Shown in pieces: positions 1-12,360 of a stretch of 64,000 nt of DNA; within the stretch, counting starts at the first letter, position 1; the number at the start of each line of letters is the position of its first letter. A model generated the notes under the pieces. It saw nothing but the letters and a program-made list of their open reading frames with translations, made no database searches and had not been told where the DNA came from. Made by a program: the position numbers and the translations under genes. Origin of the DNA: Pomacea canaliculata (Eukaryota; Mollusca; Gastropoda; Architaenioglossa; Ampullariidae); NCBI RefSeq assembly GCF_003073045.1, contig NC_037595.1, forward strand, positions 16,590,252 through 16,654,251. Reading direction: 5' to 3'.

Positions 1-611
1 CACTCTTAACATTCTCTTGTTTTTATCCAAATGTCTGTCTTCTCTTTCTTTTCTTTTTCTGTTTATTGAATGGAGGTGCACCATGTCAGCTTCATGTCTC
101 TGTAGAGACAGCCCTTCATTTTCTTGCAGAGACGGTTTGACATTCCTTTAGACGCAATCTTTGTCTCAAGATCTGTATTTCATACTTTTAATTATTTGAC
201 AGCTTCTTGCTGTCAGTTTCTTCTAATGCACTGAATTCTTACTTTGCGTCCATCGCTAGTAGAGTTGATTCAAGTGACAAGTCAAAACAAAGCAACTTAC
301 ACATATTACAAATCTTCTGCAGCTAAAAAAATATTAACACAGCTCTCGACATTCTCCTACTGAAGGTATTGGATATATACAAAGCACTTACATAGCTAAA
401 ACAAGCACCAGAGGCTCTGACAACATTAACAACAAAATACACCAATCACTTCAGAAACGCTGACCTTACATGAACTACATCCCACTTCCCAACCCTTCTA
501 AAACAAACTAAAGTCATCGCAGTTCATAAATCAAGCGACGTATACAATCCTATTATCAAGCAATCTCAATTCTTTCATCATTCTCCAATCTCTTGGAAAA
601 CATCCATATTC

Positions 612-1130
612 CTCTTCAAACTCACCTAATAAAACACAAACTTCTCCATCCTGATCAGTGTGGATGTAGACCCAAACACTCTGGCCACACAACACTAACA
701 TCTCTAGCAAAACAGTTGTTAAACAATGTAAACGTTAATTAATTTACTGCAGCCCTTGATAGACTTTGCAAAAGCTTTTGATGTTATTCATCATGATCTG
801 CCCATCAAAATAATGTTTTTCAAGCTTAATAACTGCTCCAACCAATTCCCTAAGCTCTTTCTCTCGAACAGAACTCAGAGAGTTTCAGTTAAAGACCAAA
901 TGTTGCATTCGAGTGAAGTGAAATTTGGCATAAGGCTCAATCTTGGGTTGTCTTCTGTTCTTGTCTGCGTAAACGTCTGTTATCTATATTCATCAGCGAC
1001 CTTCCCCTTCATGCGAAATGTTTGCCGACGACACAACAAGACATGCATGTCACAAACAAACTGAGCCACTGGCGGCTCTCCAGAGTGCTGGTGAGTTTCA
1101 GCTCTGGACGAAGCTACATCACATTTGCAC
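612..1130 (+). mobile_element. Decayed LINE reverse-transcriptase fragment
   Basis: Three reading frames together show the core of a non-LTR retrotransposon reverse transcriptase. A 'HPDQCG.RPKHSGHTTLTSL' block lies near 650-710. It is followed by a 'DFAKAFDVI.HD' block from 762, a 'SNRTQRVSV' block near 870, and the catalytic 'MFADDTT' box at 1018-1038. The order and spacing are those of CR1/L2/Jockey-type elements, but stops and frameshifts interrupt it and neither the endonuclease nor the 3' end is present. It sits just upstream of the receptor exons and probably lies in an intron of that gene. The clade assignment is by memory of motif flavour only; that it is a LINE relic is fairly secure. 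Confidence 0.8.
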
Positions 1131-1210
1131 TCATAGCCTCATTGTAAATACCGGAAGGGGATGTGCTGTCACGTGCTGTGATATTAGAGATGACGTGCTT
1201 TGTGTTTCAG

Positions 1211-3933
1211 ATCAAGACGGCGCTGCTGGCGGTGGGCGTGTCCCTGGCTTTCGCCTCACTCTTCGCCAAGACTTGGCGAGTGTACGTCATCTTCACCAGC
1301 ACCAAGGTGCAAAGGCGGGTACGTGACGGGTAGTGAAGATGAGACCATTAGACCTGTAGAAGGAGGCAGAGATTCGCTTCTTCTTAGTCCTGTTTGCCCC
1401 CAGTGGAGCATAGGGCCGAAACCACACCATGCCAATAGAAACGGTTCTGGGCTTCCTTCTTCTGTTGGGACCATGTCATGCCAGCTGCCTTCTCCTCGCC
1501 GTGGACCGATCTCCTCCATGTCTGTCTGGGTCTCTCGACCCTAGGCTTCCCCTTTGGGTTCCAGTTTAGAGCTTTTGTAGTTAAATTGTCAGAAGGCTTT
1601 CGCGGGGTGTGACCAATCCAGCCCCACTTCCACTTCTTGATGTCTTGGCTGGCAGGTTTTTGGTTGGTTCTCTCCCACAGGTCTGTATTGGAGATCTTCT
1701 CAGGCCATCTGATGTTGAGGATGTTGTTTGCAATGTCAGTGTGTTGTGTCTTTTGACAACATGTTCTTTGTACTGGCGTAATGATGCATCTGTTGTGTCT
1801 TGCCGTATGTTGTGCGCTGTGTTGCTTGATTCAACAATTTTGCTGACTTGCATGGCGTGACCCTGCCCTGACACAACCGTGACTGATGGCACGCCGTGAT
1901 CTCTACCTGATGTCATGGTAATGGACTGACCACACTGGCGTCACCTCATTGTTTTGTCATGTGCAGGTGATGCATGACGGTCATCTGCTGGCCATCGTCG
2001 CCGCTCTCGTCTTCATCAACCTCCTCGTGCTGCTCTCCTGGTGGATCCTTGACCCCCGCACACTGCAGGTCACCAGGACAACCACAGTTGAGGTCAGGGA
2101 TCGCCAATATAGCACACACGCACACACACACACGCACTCACTAGAATGTGATCGACGTCCTCCTATCTAACCTGTTTATCTTAAACTGTGTGCCTTGCCA
2201 TTTGTTTGTTTGTTAATAAAAATAACTGCAAACATGTTTGAGGGCGCGTAGGTTCGTGCGTGCGTGCGCGTGCGACCCTCTTACTGTCCAGTGTACGCAT
2301 GCATAGGAAAGTGAAGCGGGCGGCGTGGTGTTGGTGATGGTGCAGCGCTGTGAGCTGACCTGCAGGTCGGACCGCGAACTCTACTTCCTTGGTACATTGT
2401 ACGGCCTGCATGCACTCGTGCTGTTGCTGGGCACGTTCCTGGCTTGGGAGACTCGTAAGGTACGTGTGTGTGTTAGTCAGTGTGTGTGATTCAGTGAGTG
2501 TGTGTGTGTTAATGTAACGACTGCAGGCAGTCTTTACACCACCTTCTTCAAGTGCTTGAAACATTAAACTGTGTTACCATGGCGATGTTGTGGCATCGCT
2601 GTCCAAGAAATCTCCAAGACGCTGTTACTTGTTACTTGTGACCTAACGGTAGTGGCAAGATCACCGATGACGTCACAGTCTGTCTGGGTAGGTTACATAT
2701 GATGAAGTCACGTCCTGTCCTGTAGGCTGCATATGATGACGTCAGAGCCGTGCGTGTTGACCAGGTGCACTACCCCGAGCTGAATGACTCCAAGTTCATC
2801 GGACTGTGCATCTACAACGTGGCGCTCCTCTCCATCCTGGCAGTGGTCGTGACCTTGACCGTGGACTCGTCCTTGAACCTGCGCCACCTCCTGAACTCTA
2901 CGCTCGTGCTGCTGGGCACCACAGTCACCCAGTGCCTCATCTTTGTGCCGAAAGTAGGTGACGGGAACCCACAGCAGTGTTCTGCACGTATGTGAGGTCA
3001 GGGTGGGGGTTAGGGTTAGGATGAGTCTTTGTATGCGCAGCTGGACATGAAAGTGCTGTGTGCTGTGCTGTTGCATCCTGGGTGAGGGAGAGACGTTCAA
3101 GAGATCGTCTTGGCGCCGGACCACGGAAAGATGACCTGTGTGTTCCTGATTTACCTTTTCTGCGCATAAAGCTACTTGTAATCCTTGTGCAATTTCTTAT
3201 ATAGCTTGTTGTGGACATTTGTGCACATAGAGAACAGAAGGCATGAATGCTGCATTTAGAAGTTTCCTGTTGTAGGTTAATTTTGTGTCGTTCTCTGTAT
3301 CCTCTATAGTAGGGGCGTGCTATAGGGCACCTGTTGTTTGTTGTTAGCTGCTGCTAACAACTCTTTACTCCTTACTCTTTACTCTTTACAACTCTTGATG
3401 ACCAGTCTTCTCTTAGCGCCTTCCTCATCTCGCTGTCTCCTCGGTACGTAGCATCCATGTCTGTCACGTCAGAATGCATGAATCACTGGTGTCTAGACTG
3501 AGGTGTCAAACACTAAACCTTCACAGTTCACCTGCAGTCTGACTGACATGACACTGAATACGACAGTCTTGCTCGTGGTGTATCTTTGTTTTATCGCCTT
3601 TAGCCATCGGTAATTGAACACGTGACGAAATTTGAATCTTGATCGGAGCTTGAAATGTGACTGATCGTGACCGACATTATCATGCTTGACATGGATGATC
3701 GATATGTCAATAACATGACACTTTTGATTGTCTTGTAGGTAATGACTTACCGTCACAACCGAGTGGACGATGACAACAAGACTACAGTGCACACTATAGC
3801 AGCTAGAGAGGTCACGGCCAAAAGTTTCGACTGCGGCAACATGAGCGGACAAGCTGCCCACCACACTCGCTCACCTCGTGACCTGCAGCTTTTGGCTCCT
3901 CCTTCTCAGACAGACTCGTCCATCGGGTCCTAG
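1211..3933 (+). CDS. GABA-B-like class C G-protein-coupled receptor, 3' exons only
   Basis: Five exons encode the last part of a metabotropic GABA-B-type receptor, a plasma-membrane seven-helix receptor that signals through G proteins. Exons, by splice sites: 1211-1318 (TM3, 'FAKTWRVYVIF'), 1967-2092 (TM4, ending near 'ILDP'), 2346-2459 (TM5 and the 'FLAWETRK' loop), 2726-2953 (TM6 and TM7, with 'PELNDSKFIGLCIYNV' and 'LIFVPK'), and 3739-3933 (cytoplasmic tail, ending 'TDSSIGS' then TAG). The first four exons are 36, 42, 38 and 76 codons, all phase 0. The Venus-flytrap domain and TM1-2 lie upstream of the window. The acceptor of the fourth exon is the least certain boundary: 2726 is chosen for its pyrimidine tract. 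The tail is about 64 residues and shows no leucine-zipper coiled coil, unlike classical GABBR1 and GABBR2. The subunit type is undecided; the family is secure. Confidence 0.88.
2101..2140. repeat. CA microsatellite in receptor intron
   Basis: A run of CA dinucleotides interrupted by G lies just after the donor site of the TM4 exon. A complementary GT-rich stretch follows the TM5 exon at 2461-2515. No function is indicated. Confidence 0.7.
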
Positions 3934-4197
3934 TCCCGCCAAGCGCTTGACTCAAACCCAAACGGACAAGGACTTCAAGTCCAGGGCCAACAGTGTGTCA
4001 CGTCTCGCGTGTACGTCACGGAGCCAGACGTGTCCTGGTGGTACGATGACGCGTTGCCGGTGTAGAAACGTCACAAGTATTTGAAGTGCACGTGATTTTC
4101 ATGGCACTTCCTGCGGCCCATCGCTCTATGGGAGAGACTGACATGTGGAAGCCTCCCTTCCTTATCCGTCCGCCCAGTTTTCTCTCCCGTAATTGTT

Positions 4198-4205
4198 ATT
4201 ACCTG
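4198..4205. repeat. Target-site duplication, left copy (hAT element)
   Basis: The 8-bp direct repeat ATTACCTG abuts the left terminal inverted repeat of the hAT element. The identical copy lies at the other end. Confidence 0.9.
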
Positions 4206-5819
4206 CAGGGATGGGGAGTAGCTGTAGCCTAGCTACAGCTACTGTAGCCGGCTACAAATTTTGTAGCTTGTAGCTTAGCCGGCTACAAATTAAAAAAAAG
4301 TAGCTTGTAGCCGTAGCTACATTTTAGAAAGTAGCTGTAGCTTGGCTACATGTTGGCTACTTTCACGACTGTAGCACTCTAGTAGTGTACAAAGTATAAT
4401 GTCTTTGGGTTGTAGATTTGCATCTATATTCCAGAATGTTCAGCACGGCAGCAATGTAAAAGATAGAATGTCTTTGTGCGAGGGCGGAAATGATGTTCAA
4501 CAATGTAGCATGTTCAAAGTAAAAATGTCTTGTCTTTGTGCGAGGGAGGAAATGATGTTCAACAATTAGCGATGTTCAAAATGTCTTTTTGCGACGAAAT
4601 AGAATGTCTGTGCTAGAATGTTCGAGGGAGGGAGAATAAATAGCAGGGCTGACAGTGGTGGAGATATAAAAAATCAGACATGGTACCCCGACTCAGTGTG
4701 AATGTGGCAATTAAATATTTTGAAAATATTTAGAAAAATGTTAATTTTATCAAAAGTAATGTTTATACCATATTCTCAAATGCATCACTTTGTAGCTTAT
4801 GCATTTCTAAAAAAAAAATTGCAAAATTTTACTGCTGTAGCACAAGCCAATCTTGAGAAATATGTTCTTATAGTTTAGGACTGGATGTCAAAAACGACAA
4901 ACAGAGAAATTCAAGCTTAAAGATTTAAAATAAATATATCTTGTATCAGATCATTTTTGAAAAATATATTTCAGTGTTTATATGCTACATTTGACATCCT
5001 ACTATATAATTAAAGTCTATTCTAGTATGCCAGGACTATACTTTTCACCCTATCAGCTTTTGGAAACAATTAGTTTGTGTTCCTTTCTTTGTTTTCAGTG
5101 TCAGTGTTAGAAAAAAAAATGCCTTATATCTGCTTGCCTAAATTAGATTAAGCAGTGTTTTACTTAAATTCCATGCAGACTCATTTATTTCAATGGTCTG
5201 TTGTTCATTGTCACAGTATTGATAAGAGGTTGACATTTTTCATCACCAATAACCTAACTTATTGAAAATTCCACCAGGTACCTGATACTTAAGCATCTGT
5301 TTAGTTTTCATTTCTAAGTAATAGGGAACAAATAGTTATAGAAAACAAATGTTTATCGGAAAACTATATAATTTCTTTTGTCACTAAAACAGGATGAGGA
5401 AAAAGATCCAGAAATGTTTAATATAATCGTAAAATACGTGTACTTATTGTGTGAAAAAGGCCGGGGGAGGAAGGGTGCAAGGAATGAATGAAAGCATTTA
5501 TGGATTCACTAAATAAAATTGTCGGTATATCGCAGTTCTCCGTTTCATTATTATAATAAAAACTTTGTAAAGCAAGTAATAGTGTTTTGTGTGTATGTTT
5601 GATGTTTGTGTATGTTGCTACAGCCAGCTGGCTACAGCTAACTTGTTATAACATCACGCTTTTAAAAGTAGCCAAAAGAAGCGGGCTACATTTTAAAAGT
5701 AGCCCAAAGTAGCTGGCTACTTTTTGGAAAATTGTAGCTGTAGTGTAGCCGGCTACATTTTGAAAAAAAGTAGCTGTAGCCTAGCCGGCTACAAATTAAA
5801 AGTAGCTTGCCCATCCCTG
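4206..5819. mobile_element. Non-autonomous hAT-superfamily element, 1.6 kb
   Basis: The left end starts CAGGGATGGGGAGTAGC and the right end, reversed, starts CAGGGATGGGCAAGCTAC. The first 10 bases match exactly, giving a terminal inverted repeat with the hAT-type CAGGG start. The element is flanked by an identical 8-bp target-site duplication, ATTACCTG, at 4198-4205 and 5820-5827. Both ends carry clusters of GTAGCC/GGCTAC subterminal repeats (for example AGCCGGCTACAAATT near 4235, 4273 and 5782) of the kind hAT transposases bind. The interior is AT-rich with no reading frame of note, so the element depends on a transposase from elsewhere. The intact target duplication suggests it is not very old. 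It lies downstream of the receptor's final exon. Confidence 0.92.
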
Positions 5820-5827
5820 ATTACCTG
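5820..5827. repeat. Target-site duplication, right copy (hAT element)
   Basis: The 8-bp direct repeat ATTACCTG abuts the right terminal inverted repeat. It is identical to the left copy, as expected from hAT integration. Confidence 0.9.
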
Positions 5828-7471
5828 TCACGTGATCTGTGCAGTTGTCTGACTAGTCTCAAACTACACAAGCAGCAAATCGGTTTCATTAGTGTGGCTA
5901 TATTAATCTACATGTATTTACATCCTGGAAGTTAAAGCCTTATTTGACCAAGCTGTTGAAAGAGTAGGTCAAGTAGAGGAGATGGGCACCGCCCTTACGT
6001 ACTATGATTGTAGTGAGAAGTCTTCAGGCAGCTGTGCATCATATGAGATATGCTCAGGCAGCTGTACATGATTGTGAGGTATGTTTAGGCAGCTGTTCAC
6101 GATAGTTGTAGTGAAATGTCTTCAGGCAGTTGTGTGTGATGACTGCTATGATAAGTGTTCAGACAGCTATGTACAATACTCGTGCTTTGTATCTGTAGTT
6201 TCAGTATCTAACCACCCGTTGTGCTGTCCCGTCCTGGGGTGTACCTGAAGCAGCTTTGGGTCAGTGTCTTTCATCCTCTCCTTTAACTAGTGTCTTTGAC
6301 TAGAGATGCTGTAGTTTATGATCCATGCACAGTGTTACTCTCTGTAACATCCCCATAACCACTAGACAAGCTTCAATTGGCTCAGAAAAAAACTGTCGCT
6401 CGTATTGTCTGCCGTAAGCAAAAGACAAAGTTACACCTTGCTGTTGCTTGTGATTTTGTTTCTTGTATGGCTGACGGTTTGTAGTCTTTCGTGCATTGAG
6501 TTTATCTCCACCCGTGGAATGCGCTCTACGTGTTATTACTGAGCAAGATTCTAGTCTTTCTGTTGATCTCAGTGCAGCTCTTCCCTTCTCAGGATGTTTT
6601 TTTTTCAATTATTTTTATTGTTTCGTGACATCAGCATAGCACTTCTGACTAATGTAAATATTCCCCATTTCCTACAATATACTCAGCAATCTGGCAACAA
6701 CTCATACCCATTGGTTCACATAATATTTTTCAATACCGAGAAAATAAAGCACCGAAGCCTGTAAACAGACCAGTCACTATGTATTCGTGCTGTTAAGTTC
6801 AAACTTGGGTATTTCTTCTTTTTGCCGGCGGCGGTGCAAACACACACAGCCAGATGTGAAGAATTTGATGAACATATCCTCAGGACCTGTTCACCTCATG
6901 CAATCAACCCCATTGAAGATTAGTTTTTCTGTGTGGTAACTTAAAGCGAGACATATTTTTCACAATGAAGATGTAGTCTTGCTAGCTGTCGGCGAGTCCA
7001 CAAGCCAAAGACCACTTAATAAAAGGGGAAGTATGTACCAATCGGTCAGTCATTTGTCCCTTGACAGGTACCTGTCGTTGGTGGAGCTGACAGGACCCGC
7101 CATGTTTTGGGCGATAGTCAGCAGGTCCTGTACACAAAACCAGAACAGATTTTAACGTTCCTCTGGCCACCACGGCGTCGACCATCCTCCAAAGACCAGC
7201 TTCCGTCGCTTGATTGTTGCAAGTAGAGGCTCCTGATGTCCTACGAGTGTGGCAACCGTGCTTTCTAGGTTTTATAATCTCTGTACGTGGACTTTGAACG
7301 TGCAGAACCCGAGAAAAAAAATTGCACAAAAAGAGCAGCAGTAACAACTGTCACTAAGTTGATGTGCGTGCGTATGTGAGAGTGGATTGCGGTTTTCACG
7401 GGAATTAAAGCACTGTAATATTAGAAGTACGGATGGTACAAGGACCGCTGTTAAATAGGCGATATTGTCGT
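5828..7471. other. Intergenic stretch without recognised gene
   Basis: No coding exon is recognised. Near 6000-6180 a phrase like 'TTCAGGCAGCTGT' recurs four or five times, a degenerate short tandem repeat. The 6300-6600 segment has a weak LINE flavour in one frame, which I did not accept as a call. Confidence 0.5.
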
Positions 7472-7732
7472 ATTAAATCAGACATCAGCTTCTTGATGTC
7501 TTTAGAAGTGGAATGTTACTGAAAACTGGTATGCTTAGTTAAATGGCAGATCATTTACATGTACCATTTACATGTACCATATATATACCATACTTGCAAT
7601 AATACCATGCCTAAAAAAAAAAGACAAAAAGAGTGATTTTTGCATTTACTTGGTATACAAAATGTATAGGCAACCCAGCACATAGCCCTCATAAAAAGTA
7701 CACAACAGATTTGGCAAACTTAATTTGCACGT
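7472..7732 (+). repeat. Dispersed repeat, copy 1
   Basis: This segment recurs about 730 bp downstream in the same orientation. Shared blocks include 'TTTAGAAGTGGAATGTTACT', 'TATGCTTAGTTAAATGGCAG', an 'ATACCATGCCTAAAAAAA' stretch and 'GGCAACCCAGCACATAGCCC'. This copy lacks an insert of about 45 bp found in copy 2 and contains a short duplicated 'ATTTACATGTACC'. No coding potential or family is recognised. Confidence 0.75.
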
Positions 7733-8196
7733 TTAATAAATATCCTTGTTGTTGAATTCCAAGTCGTTCAGTCTTTTGTTCGTGCAATAACAGGGGTGGG
7801 GGCTCGTGACCGTGTGACCAGATTTTTAGTTACTGTGGATATTGTACGTCACATTTCCCTCGCAGGAATGTGTCAGCGTGGGTGGTAAGAGTTACATCAT
7901 AACGGTCACTCAGTGTCCAGTTTCCCCCCGGGGGCCAGCGTTCTTATGTTGATGAGAAAACGCAGGAACATTTTAACGGTCAATAGCATCATGACTACAA
8001 CTTTCCAAGGTTCACCTGCGTGAGACTTTGTCCGTGTCCACATCAAATGTGTTTAACGCAGGATAATTTATTTTGTAAACTTTACCACTAGTGTTCTCCA
8101 GAAAATATTTGTCAGTCTTCTGTTAACATGCATTGTCATTAGTGTTCTCCTGGACAGGTTCAATAGCTGCACACACTCTGAGACATAAAAACCAAG

Positions 8197-8486
8197 CTAA
8201 ATCAGGTATTAGCTTCTAGATGTTTTTATTTAGAAGTGGAATGTTACTGAATACAGAAAATCCACTCTGTACATAAATACATCATGATCCCAATACTGAA
8301 AACTCGTATGCTTAGTTAAATGGCAGATCATTTACATGTATAAGCTATATACCATACTAATAATAATACCATGCCTAAAAAAATTGACAAAAAGATTGAT
8401 TTTGCATTTACTTGGCATACAAAATGCATAGGCAACCCAGCACATAGCCCTCATAAAAAGTACAAAAACAGATTTGGCAAACTTTA
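8197..8486 (+). repeat. Dispersed repeat, copy 2
   Basis: This is the second copy of the repeat at 7472-7732, about 85-90% similar by eye, with an extra stretch near 8250-8296. A frame of 71 codons starting at the shared ATGCC (8371) is open here but broken in copy 1, so it is probably not a gene. Confidence 0.75.
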
Positions 8487-11400
8487 TTCTACTGCTGTAC
8501 ATCCTAAACCATTATTTCCATATACACTATTTCCAGAAAAATTATTTCAGTGTTATGAATTTTATTTAGTCATTTCACTTTCTTAGCAGTATAAAATTAT
8601 GTTTAATCAGCAGATAACCAACATGGAAGGAAGAAGTAAGTGCAAGCAACAATTAATGATTGTATGTATTGCAGGAAGACAAACTACATATCCTGAGTAT
8701 AATAACTATACACCAGACAGAATGTGAACAGTCTCAGATAAAGTTAGTTCACTGTATTTCAAGAAAATTACCATCACCATGTTAACAGGCTTGCAAAGTA
8801 AGCACCTTATTTAGGTCTTCAATTGATAGAAGGATGTCAACACCCTCCTCCTACTTTCTTTTTATGTCATCTTTCACCCTCACTGCCTTTTTTATCTGTC
8901 ACAATAAATCAGATGCCCATCACTGGTGGATAAACAGAGGGAGTTCCTGTCATTGGCCTTAGCAAGCTTGAATAATCTGCTTCAAGGGAGTGTCTATTCT
9001 ATATGCCCCTCTTAGTAATAATAAAATATATAACTATAAAAAATCATTTAACTTTCTACACTAACTACAATTTGTACACAACCTCAACACATCTGTTCTT
9101 AGAAGGACCTGCAGATATATTTAGATAGTATTTCAATTCCGTTTTAACACCTGTCAGCCCATCTGTTTTATGTGCACTAGCACCAAACAACAATACAAAT
9201 TTTTTTCGTATAAGGACTGGCTTTCTCCAGTACAGCTTTTACCAGAAATCTGTTTTGCATATCATGTACATAATACTAAAACATGATGTGTAATATTATC
9301 ACATCTAGTCTTCCCAGTCAACTTTCTTTGTGTCTGATACCCACTACTTCAACAGATCTACCTGCGGCATATGTTCAGTGCAGCCACAGTTGTGTGTTTA
9401 GTGCAACCTCTGACTCTGGGAAAGTTGTTTCAGTAAAGGTATGTAAGGGTAGTGGTGGATGTCAACAGATAACAGCATCTAAACAGAAAGAGAACTTACT
9501 GTGGGATACCCACAATCAACAGGACTGATTAGGCTCATGCAACATTTCAGCTGACTTGGCTTTACACACAGAGAGAGAGAATGCATCAAGTCAAAAGTAG
9601 TAAAAAAAACAATTAGATGTACTTGAGTGCACCAGTACAGACACCAGCAAAACCTGATTCATCACAGAAACATCCTATAATATTAAGATAAGACAAATAT
9701 GGAAAACATCCCACAATATTAAGATGAGCAAATATGGAAATGCATAGAAGACAAAAAATATCTGCATTAAGATATGAAACTTTTCTTACCATTGTATATG
9801 TAATCCCCCAAAAAACTCATCCTTTTCAGTGTATATGTGGTCCAGAAAATCAAACACAAATGCATACAATGCACAAATGAAAAACATCACAAACGAAATA
9901 ATGTTGCCATGGTAACCATTTTGCCAAACCTGCTGAAGTGGCTTCCTGGTTTTGAAAGAAAGTAAACGTTATCTGATAACGATAACCAGTTTTAAGCATC
10001 AATATTGTTAACTAGATTCTTCATCAGTTTGACTGCAAGAAGCCCTCCATTCCTGTCATCAATGAGTGCATAGGTCTGTGCATATTGTAAAAAAGAATTT
10101 GTACTTCTTCCACCTTTAACTGATAAGAAGGTCCTGGTAACATCAGAAGTCAGACATGCCCACATTCATATATTTTGTACCTTTGATTACTTTTTTATTC
10201 TGCTAGGACTCCAGTCTCACCTATGGTAATAACATAAGGTAATAAGGTGATGCTGGTAATAAGGTAATGAAATGAGGTTAGTAATAACATAGCTGCCTTG
10301 AAACTATGCTCTGCCCTATCAGAGACAAGATAAAGTCTCCTCCTATTTTCAGCAGTTGTAACTGAGAAAACTGTCAGCAGTTGTTACTGAGCAAATATAT
10401 AACTTTCAGCAGTCAATTCTTCATGGTCCCCATACCACAGTAGTGTAGCCCATAGTCACACCCTCCCTCCCTCTAAATATGCACCTCCCACTAAATATGC
10501 ACCAGCAGAGGCTGGCTGAGCAACTCTTGTTTACTAAGCATTAAGCTCTATAACTATTAAGCTCTATTTCCTATTAACCCTTGCTATACCAGCACAAGGA
10601 CCATAAAGATGCAGATGGTGGCTTAAGGACCTACCCAAGTCAAACATGAAATCAAATGCAAAAGTACAGGGCAGTTAAATAGAACACAAAGCTGTCATTA
10701 GTTTGTAACAAAACTTCAATGATTTTCTCTCTCTTCCTTTCCTCCCCTAATCTCTTCTACTTCTGTTTGCCTGATCCTCATCCACACGGTTATGCAAATC
10801 ATCAATATGCATAATTGTCTGTTTGTGCGTGCATGCACACACACAGGCACAGGTTAGACACACATCACTATGCTGTGCACAAGTGTCAGCCCCTTGTCAG
10901 CTGCTGTCATGTGACCACAATCCTAACACTGTGGACCTTGTGTGCAAACTGACACTTGCTTGAAGCAGCGAGTTAAAGTTTGCCTTGGTGCAAAGAAAAA
11001 TCCCCAGTCATTTTGTGTCAAGCAGCATATTATATGTAAATCTTTTGAGAACAATCCTGATTTTGCTTCAAGCAGCATGTTCAAGATTAGAGTTTTGTTG
11101 GTTTTGTCCAGATTGTTGCAAAGACATACAACTGGCTGATAAACTCTGGACACCACACTTGATTATGTTCATGTGGCTACACTAACATATTTAGCAACAG
11201 CCTTTGAAACAATTCCAGTCTGTGCAAGGACATTTAAAATGCTAAGAACACTAAACATATTTATTTAAAATTAAGATTATATGTATATTTGTACAGGCAC
11301 ACAAAAGTTTCACTCTGCCAAGTTGACTGCATGGGTATTACAAGTAACAGATAAGATATAATGAATCTGCTAAAACTACTAAGAAAATGCAGAATTATTG

Positions 11401-12139
11401 GCAAGTATACTTTTGATCAACGATTTTGACCACCTGTACAGGAATGTAGCTTGAACATGAAAGACAGCTTTGGCATCAAGAACTTCAATGAAAGAAAGAA
11501 AATGTTCTGCACAACCAAATATCAAAAGATGAACATAATATTCAGAAAATGACACTCTGTTCTCTGCCAAATAAAACACATCATGTTTTTAAATGCCTGT
11601 ACATGCAAAGGCTACAGATGTCAGCAGTAAGCACATGTCATCAAGATATGATTTGTGTGTCAACTACTGTTTTACAACAGAAATATAACTAATGAAACCC
11701 AGATGTCAACCTGGGTACCTACTGAATTATTATATCAATAATTTGCCCGATCAACAACATGAACAATGCTATTTTAAAACAAAAAAGAATACCAATGCAT
11801 TTACTTAAGATAATTTACCATCGCAAAAATAATTAACACATATTAACACACTATCTGAATCACACCTAAATGGACCTGACACAGGCTCATAGAGTGCCAA
11901 GGTTACTGCAATGTCTATGGCAAAGTACAAATCACTCCAGCAAGCTAAGAGCTTAAAGACCACCATGACAAGACAATGTCATGAACAGAGCCTTGCATAC
12001 TAGTGTAGGCTATTGGGTAACTCCTGTGAAAATGATGGTACACGAGGGATACGGTACATACAAGTCACAAGCACATCAGAATTTGGACAAAAAGGGAGAT
12101 AGAAAGCACAGCTGAATAGAATACCACCTACTTGCTGTA
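8487..12139. other. Intergenic stretch without recognised gene
   Basis: This is AT-rich sequence with only short, compositionally unremarkable open frames. A 35-bp tandem duplication with a CATCC.A.AATATTAAGAT core lies at 9660-9745. GGTAATAA-type short repeats lie at 10225-10290. CAGCAGTTGT.ACTGAG occurs twice at about 10350-10395. Nothing supports a gene. Confidence 0.5.
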
Positions 12140-12360
12140 TGGGAAAGGGGTAGTGCAGATGTTAGAGCACTTTGGTCCAAACCTGAAGTTGTGCTAGTTT
12201 AATACCCATACACACAGTAACCTTCCCCATTTGACCCAGCTGTCAGGAATGGGTACCTGACTAAACCGGGAGGTGGGGTTGGGGTTTGGGGAAGGGCAGT
12301 GAGAGGGGGAGATGCACCACCCTCACCTAAAGCTGGTCCCAAAAAAAGTGTGGTCTCGAC
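12140..12360 (+). mobile_element. tRNA-derived SINE
   Basis: The left end resembles a pol III promoter: an A-box-like TAGTGCAGATGTTAGAGCAC at 12151-12170 and a B-box-like GTTGTGCTAGTTTAATACCC at 12188-12207. A body with CAGGAATGGGTACCTGAC follows at 12243-12260, a segment typical of invertebrate SINE central regions. A short A-rich segment and a TGTGGTCTCGACC tail end it. I found no convincing target-site duplication, so both ends are approximate. Confidence 0.65.

Noticed and set aside
2181..2564. 127-codon minus-strand frame
   Set aside because: It is the antisense shadow of the receptor TM5 exon plus GT/CA repeats.
6300..6608. Segment with 'AQKKTVARIVCR' resembling a LINE C-terminal region on the + strand
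   Set aside because: Only one short block resembles the LINE consensus and it cannot be extended in any frame. It is not strong enough to annotate.
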